A stretch of 64,000 nt of DNA from GCA-2786165 sp964625775 (lineage in GTDB: Bacteria; Pseudomonadota; Gammaproteobacteria; Legionellales; Legionellaceae): NCBI GenBank assembly GCA_964625775.1, contig CAZVEH010000001.1, positions 1 through 64,000 on the forward strand. Reading direction: 5' to 3'. Shown here piece after piece: positions 53,692 to 63,352 of this stretch (positions are counted from its first letter, which is position 1; every line of letters starts with the position of its first letter). The notes beneath the pieces are model-generated. The model worked only from the letters and a program-made list of their open reading frames with translations, did no database searches and was not told the origin of the DNA. The translations under genes were made by a program, and so were the position numbers.

Positions 53692-54954
53692 TCACTGACT
53701 GGTCGTACTACTTGTTGTTGATGAATCACTAGAGACAGGTACGTTATTGGGTTTGTTGTTGGCCATTAATTGCAATAGTGACAACGAATTTGTCAGTAAG
53801 ATACGCTCTTCTTGTTGCCGATTTAAATATAACTGATAATTGATTTCAGACAGTAATATTGCGATTTCTTTTTGAAGGGTTGCAGAAGATGCCGTATTAA
53901 TTTGTGAGGTCCACTGATCATCAGCTGATGTGCTAGCTGGATTATATAAACGCCAGGTTGCTGATTGAAATTCGTTGAAAGCTTGGCTGGTGGTCGTGCT
54001 AGACGAACCATCGGATGACTTAGAGACTATGGGCATGCGTTTTGCCATAATTTGATATAAATTGCTGATGGCTACCGAACTTTGTGCTGCATAGACACGT
54101 AGCCCAAGTAGATACTGCGCTAAATCCTTTCGTGCATTTTTGATAGCATCAACAGTCGCCTGATCTTGGCCATCAGGAGACTGTTTGGCCTGATTCCAAA
54201 GTGCGCTGTAATCAGATCCCAACATCGTATCTATAGGAAGTACGCCTGATGTGGCATAGCGGACAAAATCCATGGCTTGCTGCTGCTGATTAGAAGATGG
54301 CAGGCCATTTGAGCCTCCTTCGTTTGTGGTCGAATATATCAGAGGAGCCATCAAGGTGTTCACATTCAATTGACTCAAAAATTGGCTGTTATTGTCGTAG
54401 GAATAATATTGGGTTTCACCTGGAACCGTACCCTTGTTTTTATCACTGCCCATGATATCTTGCAGCACCGTGTTCATAATTTTGTTTTCCGACAAACAAG
54501 TATCATCGTCGGGGCAGATGCTGGAATTGGGCGTGCCGACGATATTTAAAATTGCTTGACTGACTGGATCTGCTTGGTAGGTTTCTTGATCGTAATCTTT
54601 GACCACCGCAACATCGGCGCCATCTGGGCTTTTAAAATTTGCAAACAAAATATTGGCTTGCTTGTTAAAAGTGTCATAGCTGGTATTCGTGAGAAACTCA
54701 TCATAGGCTGCATTCACAGGAATGGCCGCAAAAAAAACATTTAAGATTTGCTGGCCTGTTTTTGCCCAAGTGGCGGTGTAACTTAGCATGGCTTCTACCG
54801 GGGTGACCGCCGTTTCCAAATCATATCCCAAATATTCGCCCAGTACTTTAACGTACTGAGTTAATGTATCATCGCTGGGAGGGTCTTCACTGTAGGTGGG
54901 TAATGAAAAAACGCATAATACCATCGATAATAAAAAAATTTGAAAGTGTTTCAT
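53692..54954 (-). CDS. icmX: Dot/Icm secretion protein IcmX
   Basis: This periplasmic protein of 420 residues has a signal peptide (KHFQIFLLSMVLCVFSLPTYS). The body agrees with IcmX in context and composition: LTQYVKVLGEYLGYD near the start, MDFVRYATSGVLPIDTM, ARKDLAQYLLGLRVYAAQSSVAISNLYQIMAKR near 277-309 (shown in parts here), and EIAILLSEINYQLYLNRQQE. The tail is Ser/Thr-rich. IcmX overlaps icmW by 4 bases on the minus strand, as in Legionella and Coxiella region I. In Legionella it is needed for effector export and pore formation. Confidence 0.9.
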   Translation of the reverse strand: MKHFQIFLLSMVLCVFSLPTYSEDPPSDDTLTQYVKVLGEYLGYDLETAVTPVEAMLSYTATWAKTGQQILNVFFAAIPVNAAYDEFLTNTSYDTFNKQANILFANFKSPDGADVAVVKDYDQETYQADPVSQAILNIVGTPNSSICPDDDTCLSENKIMNTVLQDIMGSDKNKGTVPGETQYYSYDNNSQFLSQLNVNTLMAPLIYSTTNEGGSNGLPSSNQQQQAMDFVRYATSGVLPIDTMLGSDYSALWNQAKQSPDGQDQATVDAIKNARKDLAQYLLGLRVYAAQSSVAISNLYQIMAKRMPIVSKSSDGSSSTTTSQAFNEFQSATWRLYNPASTSADDQWTSQINTASSATLQKEIAILLSEINYQLYLNRQQEERILLTNSLSLLQLMANNKPNNVPVSSDSSTTSSTTSQ

Positions 54955-55406
54955 TCCTCCCCCTCAAGAGCACGATGAATCAAATTTAATCTGGATTCAG
55001 AAAAAGCACGTGACAGTAATCGTAGTCGTTCAAAAATGATATTTCTTTTCAGGAAAAAACCGGCTGCATCGTTTCCTGTCATGCTTGTTTCCTCTGCTTT
55101 GACCAAAATTTTTGACGCAGATCCAGGGTGGACCATATCAATGGCTTGTAATAACCGCAAGCCACGACTGGATTTGATGTTACCTGCCAAATTTATAAAA
55201 ATAGCTTCATGACCTAATTTGCTGAGGTCAACAGATTCAATATCATCTAATTGAGTCCCCAAATGATCAATAGCTGATTCTAAGTCAGGATTGCCGTCCA
55301 AGGTCCAGTCCTCGACACTTTCCAGGAAGGTGACGACGCGATAGATCATAGGATCTGCATAACCAAACCAATATTCAGCGGATGCTTTATGACTGAGATC
55401 GGGCAT
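54951..55406 (-). CDS. icmW: Dot/Icm cytosolic adaptor IcmW
   Basis: IcmW pairs with IcmS to present effectors to the coupling complex. The start is taken at MPDLSHKASAEYWF (55406), which gives 151 residues and matches the Legionella N-terminus; the GTG at 55418 is not needed. Strong family segments are DPMIYRVVTFLESVEDWTLD, GNIKSSRGLRLLQAIDMVHP and FFLKRNIIFERLRLLSRAF. It is divergent from the icmV-dotA units and overlaps icmX. Confidence 0.93.
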   Translation of the reverse strand: MPDLSHKASAEYWFGYADPMIYRVVTFLESVEDWTLDGNPDLESAIDHLGTQLDDIESVDLSKLGHEAIFINLAGNIKSSRGLRLLQAIDMVHPGSASKILVKAEETSMTGNDAAGFFLKRNIIFERLRLLSRAFSESRLNLIHRALEGEE

Positions 55407-55488
55407 AAAAAAGTTCACACATATTTATATTTTCTTTCTATTATCATATATTATGAAAGATAAATGTCTATGGGATGGGAGGCAAAAT

Positions 55489-55626
55489 ATGAAAAATAAA
55501 ACAGACTCTCCTGTTCCTGGCGCAAAGCCCGCCTCCAAACACTTTTACTCATTTCAAATCAAAAGCCGCACATTAGGATGCAACCTCAAAGAATGGTTGG
55601 ACTCTTTCTCAAGTGCAAACCCATGA
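55489..55626 (+). pseudogene. Internally deleted icmV copy (45 codons)
   Basis: The ORF begins MKNKTDSPVPGAKPASK and ends FQIKSRTLGCNLKEWLDSFS plus SANP, matching the first 17 and last about 26 residues of the intact IcmV at 58900-59379. The middle, including the hydrophobic segment, is missing. The deletion is in frame, and the stop overlaps the dotA1 start as ATGA, just as in the intact copy. It may survive only to couple translation to dotA1. I call it a pseudogene, but the short peptide is potentially expressed. It has a GGGAGG ribosome site. Confidence 0.85.
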
Positions 55627-58600
55627 AAAAAATACTAACGGTTTTGCTGTGTTTGCTGTATCCCCTGCTGGCATTCGCCGATAGTACGTTATCGTTTGCG
55701 CCGCCTAGCACCGATTATTCAGTGATTTTTTTGGGGAATATTTTTGGTGTGGTAGATGGCGTGTTGCATGGTACGGGTAGCCAAATCATGGGCAAAATGT
55801 TTGGTGTATTTAATGCTGCGGTGCTGGCTTTAGGGGGCATTGTGGTGACGTACACGTTAGTAGTTGGTACGATGAATACGTCTCATGAAGGACAGTTTTT
55901 AGGACAAAAGTGGTCCTCAATTTGGATACCTGTGCGCTCAACGATTGGATTAGCCCTGCTTATACCCAAAGCGTCTGGGTATTGTTTGATGCAAATTTTT
56001 ATCATGTGGGTTGTGGTACAAGGTGTAGGGGCTGCGGATAAGATATGGAATGCTGCTTTAGATTATTTGAACTTGGGTGGGGTGATCATGGGGGCCCAGT
56101 CAAATGTGAATCCCACGACCTCGAGTGGGAGTGCGGTAGAAAACATTGCCAAGGGTACGTCTGCGATTCTTCAAGGTCAGGTTTGTATGAAAGCCCTACA
56201 ATCGGTGTTAACCACAGCAAGAAATGATGCTTTGGTTGCAAAAGAGTCGGGTTCTGGGGCGTGCTTAGACGGGAAAATGTCGGCCAATATGGCTTATTTT
56301 TGCAGCACAACGGTGCCTGATTTTCTAAGTACGGTGAATGCGGTTGAAGCGTCGAATATTGACCAGAATTACGTCAAAATGCCTAATTTCACGGATGGTA
56401 GTATTTATCAACAATTAAACGGTATTTGTGGCACGATCAAGTGGAACAAATTGGATATGGCATCCGACACAGAAGACTTAGACTATGTTTCTTCTGAGGA
56501 TGTAGAGACGCTAAACCAATCAAGGGCCATTGCTATTCAACAAATGTATATGGATTTGATGCCAGTTGCGGTTGCAATGGTGAATAATGATCCTAAACTC
56601 ACGCCAAACAGTTCGGCAGATCCGGATAAACAATATAATGCAGTAGCTCAAGATCAATACGGGATCCCATTTTTAAGCTCCACCCAAACACCGTGCAGTG
56701 GTCCGTCTGATGACTGTATGAATTGGAATGCCGATGATGGGGGTAATACCCAAACCTATATCTTCACGGGTTTAGAATTCATGAATGCATTGACGGATTA
56801 TAATGCGATTATGATGCCGGTATTAAACCTTCAATCCCAAGGGGATAATGCCAGTTTAAATAATAGCTATCATGAGTTTATTGACGGTGCAGAGCAGCAA
56901 GGTTGGATCATGGCGGGTACGTATTTTTTTGATTTGGCCTATTTGAATGGATCTGTGCAGGCGAATATGAATGATGTGGATACGACATCAGGATTGGAGC
57001 AGTCAGTGCCTTATAAAAATGCAGATTTAACGTCTCCCTTTGATGCCCCTTGTTCAGGAACTTATGCAATTTTATGTGAGTTTTTATCTAAAAACAATGC
57101 GCCGGTAACCAATATCGATAAGTTGATTGCGGGCACTACCATACAAGACGGATTGGCTGCGAATGTAGGCTCCTCAGGTCATGAGTCGGTGCTTGGTGTT
57201 GGCTCTGCGACAACGTATGGCTACATCACCAATGCATCGTTGATTCATCTGCCCGGGCAACCAGGATTAAATACGCCGCAGTTCAAATTGAACGTCAATA
57301 TGCAAATGGGTGACTCCATCCTTAAAATACCCCAGATGGATTTTGGTTGTGGGTTTAAGATATTTGGGTTCTGTGTGGGTGGTAAAATGGCATCGGCACT
57401 GTGGAATAATTTGTTCAAGAGTTTTATTAATATTTATTTGACCTATCTGACGAATTTGTTCGAGATCATTGTACAGGTTTTATTGATTGCGCCTATGTTT
57501 GCTACGATGGTGATTTTGAACGAGGGCATTCAGAGATTAAACACAAAACAAGCGCATCCCATCATTGCTATGGCTTATATGGGTACCGGATTCGTGAATT
57601 ATGCAACGGATTTGTATTTTCAATTATTGATGATGTCAGCCTTAGCCAGTTTTGGTGGCTTCATGGTCTTGATTGTTATTTTACCTTTTATTGCTGCGTG
57701 GATTGGGATTATGTTTGGTCTTGGGTTTATCAATGCCTATTATGTGCCATTTCTTCCTTACATGCTGTTTACCTTTGGTTCATTGGCTTGGCTTATGGCG
57801 GTGATAGAAGCCATGGTTGCGGGGCCGATTGTTGCATTGGGGGTCACCCATCCTGAGGGACATGATGCTTTGGGCAAAGCTGAGCAAGCGCTCATGATTT
57901 TGGTCAACGTATTTCTAAGGCCTGCGATGATGATTGTGGGATATATTGCGGCGATTGCACTGTGTTATGTTGGAGTGTTTATAGTGAATAGCGGGTTTTC
58001 GCATGTGATGCAATTTTTGATGCCGCCTGCAAGCGGGATCTCAATGTCCAATAATCCTCTTTCAGGGGTGAATACCAGTGGACCAACCCAGAGTTCAACG
58101 CCCTATGTGAATTATGCGGCATTGTATGCGGGCTTTTTCTGCTTGATAACGTACACAGCGATTTACTGGGCTGTGGTGGAAAAATCGTTTAACCTGATTT
58201 ATATGTTGCCGGATAACATTTTACGATGGATTGGTGGGCAAGCAGAGTCCACAGGTAAAGACAGTGCTCAATGGGTAGATGCGGTCAAGAAAAGCGTAGA
58301 AGATGCGGGCAAAGAAGTTGGAAAAGCCGGTAAAGAAGCCTCCGAAGGGATTGCACGTGAAATGGGTAAATTAGGCGACAGTAGTGGTGGCAAGGCTGAT
58401 ATCGACGGAAATGAGCCGAATCCTCCTGAAGACGATACCTCAGACGATGAAGAACCAGATGAGAGTCGGGATCAATTAACCGAAAACTTAGACAACGCAA
58501 GAGATAATCTACAGGATGCTGAGTATAAAAGGCAGACAGCTGCCGATGCCCTCTTGGGGCAGTCGGATTTTATGGAGGCGAAGGAAAGATCAGGAGGGAC

Positions 58601-58727
58601 TCTCAGCGCGGCTGATCATGCGCAGTTAGAGACTTTACGACAGGAGTATTCTGCTGCTGATGACAATTGCCAGCAAGCACAGAGTGACTACGATCACGCT
58701 ATACATGAAAAAGCAACGAAGTCCTGA
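55623..58727 (+). CDS. dotA: Dot/Icm membrane protein DotA, copy 1 (extended C-terminus)
   Basis: DotA is a large inner-membrane protein essential for the secretion pore. The start at 55623 overlaps the deleted icmV stop (ATGA) and gives 1034 residues with a signal peptide (MKKILTVLLCLLYPLLAFA). Upstream in-frame starts lie within icmV. Hydrophobic segments cluster near 60-85, 105-140 and again from about 620 to 920, with a long soluble loop between. From residue about 910 onward the tail differs from copy 2: it is acidic (EPNPPEDDTSDDEEPDESRD) and continues into a helical, heptad-like region to the end. From offset 138 to 2726 the gene appears identical to dotA2. Confidence 0.93.
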   Translation: MKKILTVLLCLLYPLLAFADSTLSFAPPSTDYSVIFLGNIFGVVDGVLHGTGSQIMGKMFGVFNAAVLALGGIVVTYTLVVGTMNTSHEGQFLGQKWSSIWIPVRSTIGLALLIPKASGYCLMQIFIMWVVVQGVGAADKIWNAALDYLNLGGVIMGAQSNVNPTTSSGSAVENIAKGTSAILQGQVCMKALQSVLTTARNDALVAKESGSGACLDGKMSANMAYFCSTTVPDFLSTVNAVEASNIDQNYVKMPNFTDGSIYQQLNGICGTIKWNKLDMASDTEDLDYVSSEDVETLNQSRAIAIQQMYMDLMPVAVAMVNNDPKLTPNSSADPDKQYNAVAQDQYGIPFLSSTQTPCSGPSDDCMNWNADDGGNTQTYIFTGLEFMNALTDYNAIMMPVLNLQSQGDNASLNNSYHEFIDGAEQQGWIMAGTYFFDLAYLNGSVQANMNDVDTTSGLEQSVPYKNADLTSPFDAPCSGTYAILCEFLSKNNAPVTNIDKLIAGTTIQDGLAANVGSSGHESVLGVGSATTYGYITNASLIHLPGQPGLNTPQFKLNVNMQMGDSILKIPQMDFGCGFKIFGFCVGGKMASALWNNLFKSFINIYLTYLTNLFEIIVQVLLIAPMFATMVILNEGIQRLNTKQAHPIIAMAYMGTGFVNYATDLYFQLLMMSALASFGGFMVLIVILPFIAAWIGIMFGLGFINAYYVPFLPYMLFTFGSLAWLMAVIEAMVAGPIVALGVTHPEGHDALGKAEQALMILVNVFLRPAMMIVGYIAAIALCYVGVFIVNSGFSHVMQFLMPPASGISMSNNPLSGVNTSGPTQSSTPYVNYAALYAGFFCLITYTAIYWAVVEKSFNLIYMLPDNILRWIGGQAESTGKDSAQWVDAVKKSVEDAGKEVGKAGKEASEGIAREMGKLGDSSGGKADIDGNEPNPPEDDTSDDEEPDESRDQLTENLDNARDNLQDAEYKRQTAADALLGQSDFMEAKERSGGTLSAADHAQLETLRQEYSAADDNCQQAQSDYDHAIHEKATKS

Positions 58728-58899
58728 TGCCGGTGGGTCAAAAAAATGTAAATTTTAGTGCCGAAGGCAATTGTCAACACGCCCGAATATGTTTATTTAG
58801 ATGCGTTTCTAATGGTTAGAATAATCATGCATATATTTGTATTTTATTCATATAATCATATATGATGATAAGTAAGTATTATGGGATGCAGACAAAAAT

Positions 58900-59379
58900 A
58901 TGAAAAATAAAAAAGACTCTCCCGCTCCAAAGCCCGCCTCCAAAACCAAACGAGTCATCCACTGGTTTTTCAAACCGCGCGAATGGTCTGATTGGGATCG
59001 TTCGAAGTCTATTGCCCGATTTTTTTTAGAGATGATTGAGCGTTTTTTTGTGGTTCGGCCTCAATCGGAAGAAAAAGCCGAAACATTTGACAACGCGGTG
59101 GCGAAATACAATCTTGATGAAGCATCTTTAAAGGCGAAAGCACAAGGATTAGAGCGCCTGAGTTATTCGCTGGTAGCGGTGGGAGTATTCTTGTTTTTTT
59201 ATGCCATCTACCAATTATTTTATGGCAGCACCAGAGGGATGTTGATTGCAGTTGCGGAGACAGGCATTGCTCTGGTTTTAGCATTTCGTTATCACTTTTG
59301 GTCATTTCAAATCAAAAGCCGCAAATTAGGATGTAGCTTCAAAGAATGGTTGGACTCTTTCTCAGGTGGAAACCCATGA
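58900..59379 (+). CDS. icmV: Dot/Icm protein IcmV
   Basis: This intact IcmV of 159 residues is a small inner-membrane protein of the secretion system. KTKRVIHWFFKPREWSDWDR and SKSIARFFLEMIERFFVV are conserved family segments, and a hydrophobic pair (LVAVGVFLFFYAIYQLFYG; MLIAVAETGIALVLAFRYHF) lies at 90-137. The C-terminal KSRKLGCSFKEWLDSFSGGN is retained in the deleted copy upstream. The stop overlaps the dotA2 start (ATGA). A -10-like TATGAT and TTGTAT 18 bases upstream lie before the gene. Confidence 0.92.
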   Translation: MKNKKDSPAPKPASKTKRVIHWFFKPREWSDWDRSKSIARFFLEMIERFFVVRPQSEEKAETFDNAVAKYNLDEASLKAKAQGLERLSYSLVAVGVFLFFYAIYQLFYGSTRGMLIAVAETGIALVLAFRYHFWSFQIKSRKLGCSFKEWLDSFSGGNP

Positions 59380-62162
59380 AAAAAATACTAACGGTTTTGC
59401 TGTGTTTGCTCTATCCCTTGCTGGCATTCGCCGATAGTACGTTATCGTTTGCGCCGCCTAGTACCGATTATTCAGTGATTTTTTTGGGGAATCTTTTTGG
59501 TGTGGTAGATGGTGTGTTGCATGGTACGGGTAGCCAAATCATGGGCAAAATGTTTGGTGTATTTAATGCTGCGGTGCTGGCTTTAGGGGGCATTGTGGTG
59601 ACGTACACGTTAGTAGTTGGTACGATGAATACGTCTCATGAAGGACAGTTTTTAGGACAAAAGTGGTCCTCAATTTGGATACCTGTGCGCTCAACGATTG
59701 GATTAGCCCTGCTTATACCCAAAGCGTCTGGGTATTGTTTGATGCAAATTTTTATCATGTGGGTTGTGGTACAAGGTGTAGGGGCTGCGGATAAGATATG
59801 GAATGCTGCTTTAGATTATTTGAACTTGGGTGGGGTGATCATGGGGGCCCAGTCAAATGTGAATCCCACGACCTCGAGTGGGAGTGCGGTAGAAAACATT
59901 GCCAAGGGTACGTCTGCGATTCTTCAAGGTCAGGTTTGTATGAAAGCCCTACAATCGGTGTTAACCACAGCAAGAAATGATGCTTTGGTTGCAAAAGAGT
60001 CGGGTTCTGGGGCGTGCTTAGACGGGAAAATGTCGGCCAATATGGCTTATTTTTGCAGCACAACGGTGCCTGATTTTCTAAGTACGGTGAATGCGGTTGA
60101 AGCGTCGAATATTGACCAGAATTACGTCAAAATGCCTAATTTCACGGATGGTAGTATTTATCAACAATTAAACGGTATTTGTGGCACGATCAAGTGGAAC
60201 AAATTGGATATGGCATCCGACACAGAAGACTTAGACTATGTTTCTTCTGAGGATGTAGAGACGCTAAACCAATCAAGGGCCATTGCTATTCAACAAATGT
60301 ATATGGATTTGATGCCAGTTGCGGTTGCAATGGTGAATAATGATCCTAAACTCACGCCAAACAGTTCGGCAGATCCGGATAAACAATATAATGCAGTAGC
60401 TCAAGATCAATACGGGATCCCATTTTTAAGCTCCACCCAAACACCGTGCAGTGGTCCGTCTGATGACTGTATGAATTGGAATGCCGATGATGGGGGTAAT
60501 ACCCAAACCTATATCTTCACGGGTTTAGAATTCATGAATGCATTGACGGATTATAATGCGATTATGATGCCGGTATTAAACCTTCAATCCCAAGGGGATA
60601 ATGCCAGTTTAAATAATAGCTATCATGAGTTTATTGACGGTGCAGAGCAGCAAGGTTGGATCATGGCGGGTACGTATTTTTTTGATTTGGCCTATTTGAA
60701 TGGATCTGTGCAGGCGAATATGAATGATGTGGATACGACATCAGGATTGGAGCAGTCAGTGCCTTATAAAAATGCAGATTTAACGTCTCCCTTTGATGCC
60801 CCTTGTTCAGGAACTTATGCAATTTTATGTGAGTTTTTATCTAAAAACAATGCGCCGGTAACCAATATCGATAAGTTGATTGCGGGCACTACCATACAAG
60901 ACGGATTGGCTGCGAATGTAGGCTCCTCAGGTCATGAGTCGGTGCTTGGTGTTGGCTCTGCGACAACGTATGGCTACATCACCAATGCATCGTTGATTCA
61001 TCTGCCCGGGCAACCAGGATTAAATACGCCGCAGTTCAAATTGAACGTCAATATGCAAATGGGTGACTCCATCCTTAAAATACCCCAGATGGATTTTGGT
61101 TGTGGGTTTAAGATATTTGGGTTCTGTGTGGGTGGTAAAATGGCATCGGCACTGTGGAATAATTTGTTCAAGAGTTTTATTAATATTTATTTGACCTATC
61201 TGACGAATTTGTTCGAGATCATTGTACAGGTTTTATTGATTGCGCCTATGTTTGCTACGATGGTGATTTTGAACGAGGGCATTCAGAGATTAAACACAAA
61301 ACAAGCGCATCCCATCATTGCTATGGCTTATATGGGTACCGGATTCGTGAATTATGCAACGGATTTGTATTTTCAATTATTGATGATGTCAGCCTTAGCC
61401 AGTTTTGGTGGCTTCATGGTCTTGATTGTTATTTTACCTTTTATTGCTGCGTGGATTGGGATTATGTTTGGTCTTGGGTTTATCAATGCCTATTATGTGC
61501 CATTTCTTCCTTACATGCTGTTTACCTTTGGTTCATTGGCTTGGCTTATGGCGGTGATAGAAGCCATGGTTGCGGGGCCGATTGTTGCATTGGGGGTCAC
61601 CCATCCTGAGGGACATGATGCTTTGGGCAAAGCTGAGCAAGCGCTCATGATTTTGGTCAACGTATTTCTAAGGCCTGCGATGATGATTGTGGGATATATT
61701 GCGGCGATTGCACTGTGTTATGTTGGAGTGTTTATAGTGAATAGCGGGTTTTCGCATGTGATGCAATTTTTGATGCCGCCTGCAAGCGGGATCTCAATGT
61801 CCAATAATCCTCTTTCAGGGGTGAATACCAGTGGACCAACCCAGAGTTCAACGCCCTATGTGAATTATGCGGCATTGTATGCGGGCTTTTTCTGCTTGAT
61901 AACGTACACAGCGATTTACTGGGCTGTGGTGGAAAAATCGTTTAACCTGATTTATATGTTGCCGGATAACATTTTACGATGGATTGGTGGGCAAGCAGAG
62001 TCCACAGGTAAAGACAGTGCTCAATGGGTAGATGCGGTCAAGAAAAGCGTAGAAGATGCGGGCAAAGAAGTTGGAAAAGCCGGTAAAGAAGCCTCCGAAG
62101 GGGTTGCGCGTGAAATGGGTAAACGAGGCGCGAAAGGTGGTGGAAAAGGTAATATCAGTTAG
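59376..62162 (+). CDS. dotA: Dot/Icm membrane protein DotA, copy 2 (short tail)
   Basis: At 928 residues this copy lacks the acidic extension of copy 1 and ends soon after EGVAREMGKRGAKGGGKGNIS (shown in two parts: EGVAREMGKRGAKG and GGKGNIS). Start at 59376 via ATGA overlap with intact icmV. Comparing the two genes by position (copy 2 = copy 1 + 3753), I find five base changes in the first 138 bases, none that I can see up to offset 2726, and divergence thereafter. It is convergent with dotB. The short tail is closer to an ancestral form if other Legionellales DotA end here; that needs alignment. Confidence 0.93.
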   Translation: MKKILTVLLCLLYPLLAFADSTLSFAPPSTDYSVIFLGNLFGVVDGVLHGTGSQIMGKMFGVFNAAVLALGGIVVTYTLVVGTMNTSHEGQFLGQKWSSIWIPVRSTIGLALLIPKASGYCLMQIFIMWVVVQGVGAADKIWNAALDYLNLGGVIMGAQSNVNPTTSSGSAVENIAKGTSAILQGQVCMKALQSVLTTARNDALVAKESGSGACLDGKMSANMAYFCSTTVPDFLSTVNAVEASNIDQNYVKMPNFTDGSIYQQLNGICGTIKWNKLDMASDTEDLDYVSSEDVETLNQSRAIAIQQMYMDLMPVAVAMVNNDPKLTPNSSADPDKQYNAVAQDQYGIPFLSSTQTPCSGPSDDCMNWNADDGGNTQTYIFTGLEFMNALTDYNAIMMPVLNLQSQGDNASLNNSYHEFIDGAEQQGWIMAGTYFFDLAYLNGSVQANMNDVDTTSGLEQSVPYKNADLTSPFDAPCSGTYAILCEFLSKNNAPVTNIDKLIAGTTIQDGLAANVGSSGHESVLGVGSATTYGYITNASLIHLPGQPGLNTPQFKLNVNMQMGDSILKIPQMDFGCGFKIFGFCVGGKMASALWNNLFKSFINIYLTYLTNLFEIIVQVLLIAPMFATMVILNEGIQRLNTKQAHPIIAMAYMGTGFVNYATDLYFQLLMMSALASFGGFMVLIVILPFIAAWIGIMFGLGFINAYYVPFLPYMLFTFGSLAWLMAVIEAMVAGPIVALGVTHPEGHDALGKAEQALMILVNVFLRPAMMIVGYIAAIALCYVGVFIVNSGFSHVMQFLMPPASGISMSNNPLSGVNTSGPTQSSTPYVNYAALYAGFFCLITYTAIYWAVVEKSFNLIYMLPDNILRWIGGQAESTGKDSAQWVDAVKKSVEDAGKEVGKAGKEASEGVAREMGKRGAKGGGKGNIS

Positions 62163-62175
62163 CACTAAAGATGAA

Positions 62176-62200
62176 ACCCGCATAGGGATGTTATGCGGGT
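62176..62200. terminator. Possible bidirectional terminator between dotA2 and dotB
   Basis: ACCCGCATA at 62176-62184 pairs perfectly with TATGCGGGT at 62192-62200 (9 bp, 7-base loop). No T-run follows on either strand; position between convergent genes supports it. Confidence 0.45.
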
Positions 62201-62211
62201 ATAAGGCAGGG

Positions 62212-63339
62212 TTATTCTAATATGTCCTGTTTGGTGCCAGCGATGATTAACTTATAAGTTTTTTCTGAAATGATACCTTGCTTAAATTTTTCTTTGGCAT
62301 CTAAGGTCATCAATTGGCCTCGCTGGCGAACCAGTTTACGCGTGGTGGTGGTAACCTCATTAGGGTCACTGTCGAGTAAAATATCGCGAGCTTCTTCGTC
62401 AAACACCAGGTATTCTCTTAAAGCAACCCGTTTGCCATCGACTGTGGGTACCAGTTTTTGCCAAATACACAAGCGGATGGTTTCTAAGATATCGATCGTA
62501 CGACCCAGACGCTCTTCACCTGCAAATGATGTGACCAAACGCCTCATGGTTTCAGCGACTCCTGACGTATGCAGTGTGGTGTATACCGGATGCCCTGTTA
62601 ATGCGGCTTCTAAAGCCGCAGCAATAGTAGCGGCATCTCGACACTCGCCTACCATGATCAATCTGGGTTTGCGGCGTAACGCATTGCGCACACCCTCTGC
62701 AAAAGAAGGTAGGTGTCTCGGTATTTCAGATTGGCTGACAATAGAAGAAGACGTTTCAATCTCATCAAATACAAACTCAATCGGTGCTTCGTAAGTCAGT
62801 ACTTTGCGATTAGAATCTGTTGTTTCAATCAATTCGCGAATAATTGAGGCCAGTAAGGTGGATTTTCCTGAGCCTGTTGCCCCGGTGATAAACACAATGC
62901 CTTCTTGGGGTGCCAGCGCTTTGAGGATATTATCGGGCAAACCCATGGTTTCTAGCTTTGGCGGGGTGGTAGGAATGGTACGTAAGGTGATTTGCATGCC
63001 ATCATGTCCGTCTACCAGACAGGAGGTGGCATTGACCCGGTATCTGAAGCGCACGCCGCGATTTGGACGAAACTCATAGTGTGTATCAATGTCTTTACCA
63101 GAAAGAAGTTGCGTAGTGGCATTAGGACCGTAAATACTATTGATCAAATCCCCTACCTCAGTGTTCGATAAAGAACGATTGGTGATTTTAAGCAAACGGC
63201 CATATACTTCAATAAAAATAGGTGAGCCTGTTTGAACGGTGATATCGGAAGCGCCTAATCTCTGGGCGTGTTCCAGCATTTTGTCCATGAAGACAGGAGA
63301 AAACCGCGTGGGTTCGTCTGGCATTAAATCATTGTTCAT
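62212..63339 (-). CDS. dotB: Dot/Icm secretion ATPase DotB
   Basis: DotB is a PilT-like hexameric ATPase that powers the secretion system. The 375-residue protein has Walker A GATGSGKST near 153-161, an Asp box (TYEAPIEFVF), Walker B region LIMVGECRDAATI near 228, and the His box TGHPVYTTLHTSG near 247. The N-terminal domain (ASDITVQTGSPIF, RFRYRVNA) is typical. It is transcribed with dotC, 13 bases apart. Confidence 0.95.
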   Translation of the reverse strand: MNNDLMPDEPTRFSPVFMDKMLEHAQRLGASDITVQTGSPIFIEVYGRLLKITNRSLSNTEVGDLINSIYGPNATTQLLSGKDIDTHYEFRPNRGVRFRYRVNATSCLVDGHDGMQITLRTIPTTPPKLETMGLPDNILKALAPQEGIVFITGATGSGKSTLLASIIRELIETTDSNRKVLTYEAPIEFVFDEIETSSSIVSQSEIPRHLPSFAEGVRNALRRKPRLIMVGECRDAATIAAALEAALTGHPVYTTLHTSGVAETMRRLVTSFAGEERLGRTIDILETIRLCIWQKLVPTVDGKRVALREYLVFDEEARDILLDSDPNEVTTTTRKLVRQRGQLMTLDAKEKFKQGIISEKTYKLIIAGTKQDILE

Positions 63340-63352
63340 GAGATGCGACCTA

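Noticed and set aside
55578..55622. Longer N-terminus for DotA copy 1 (and the same at 59346-59375 for copy 2)
   Set aside because: The added residues lie inside icmV in another frame and precede the signal peptide. The ATGA overlap gives the proper start.
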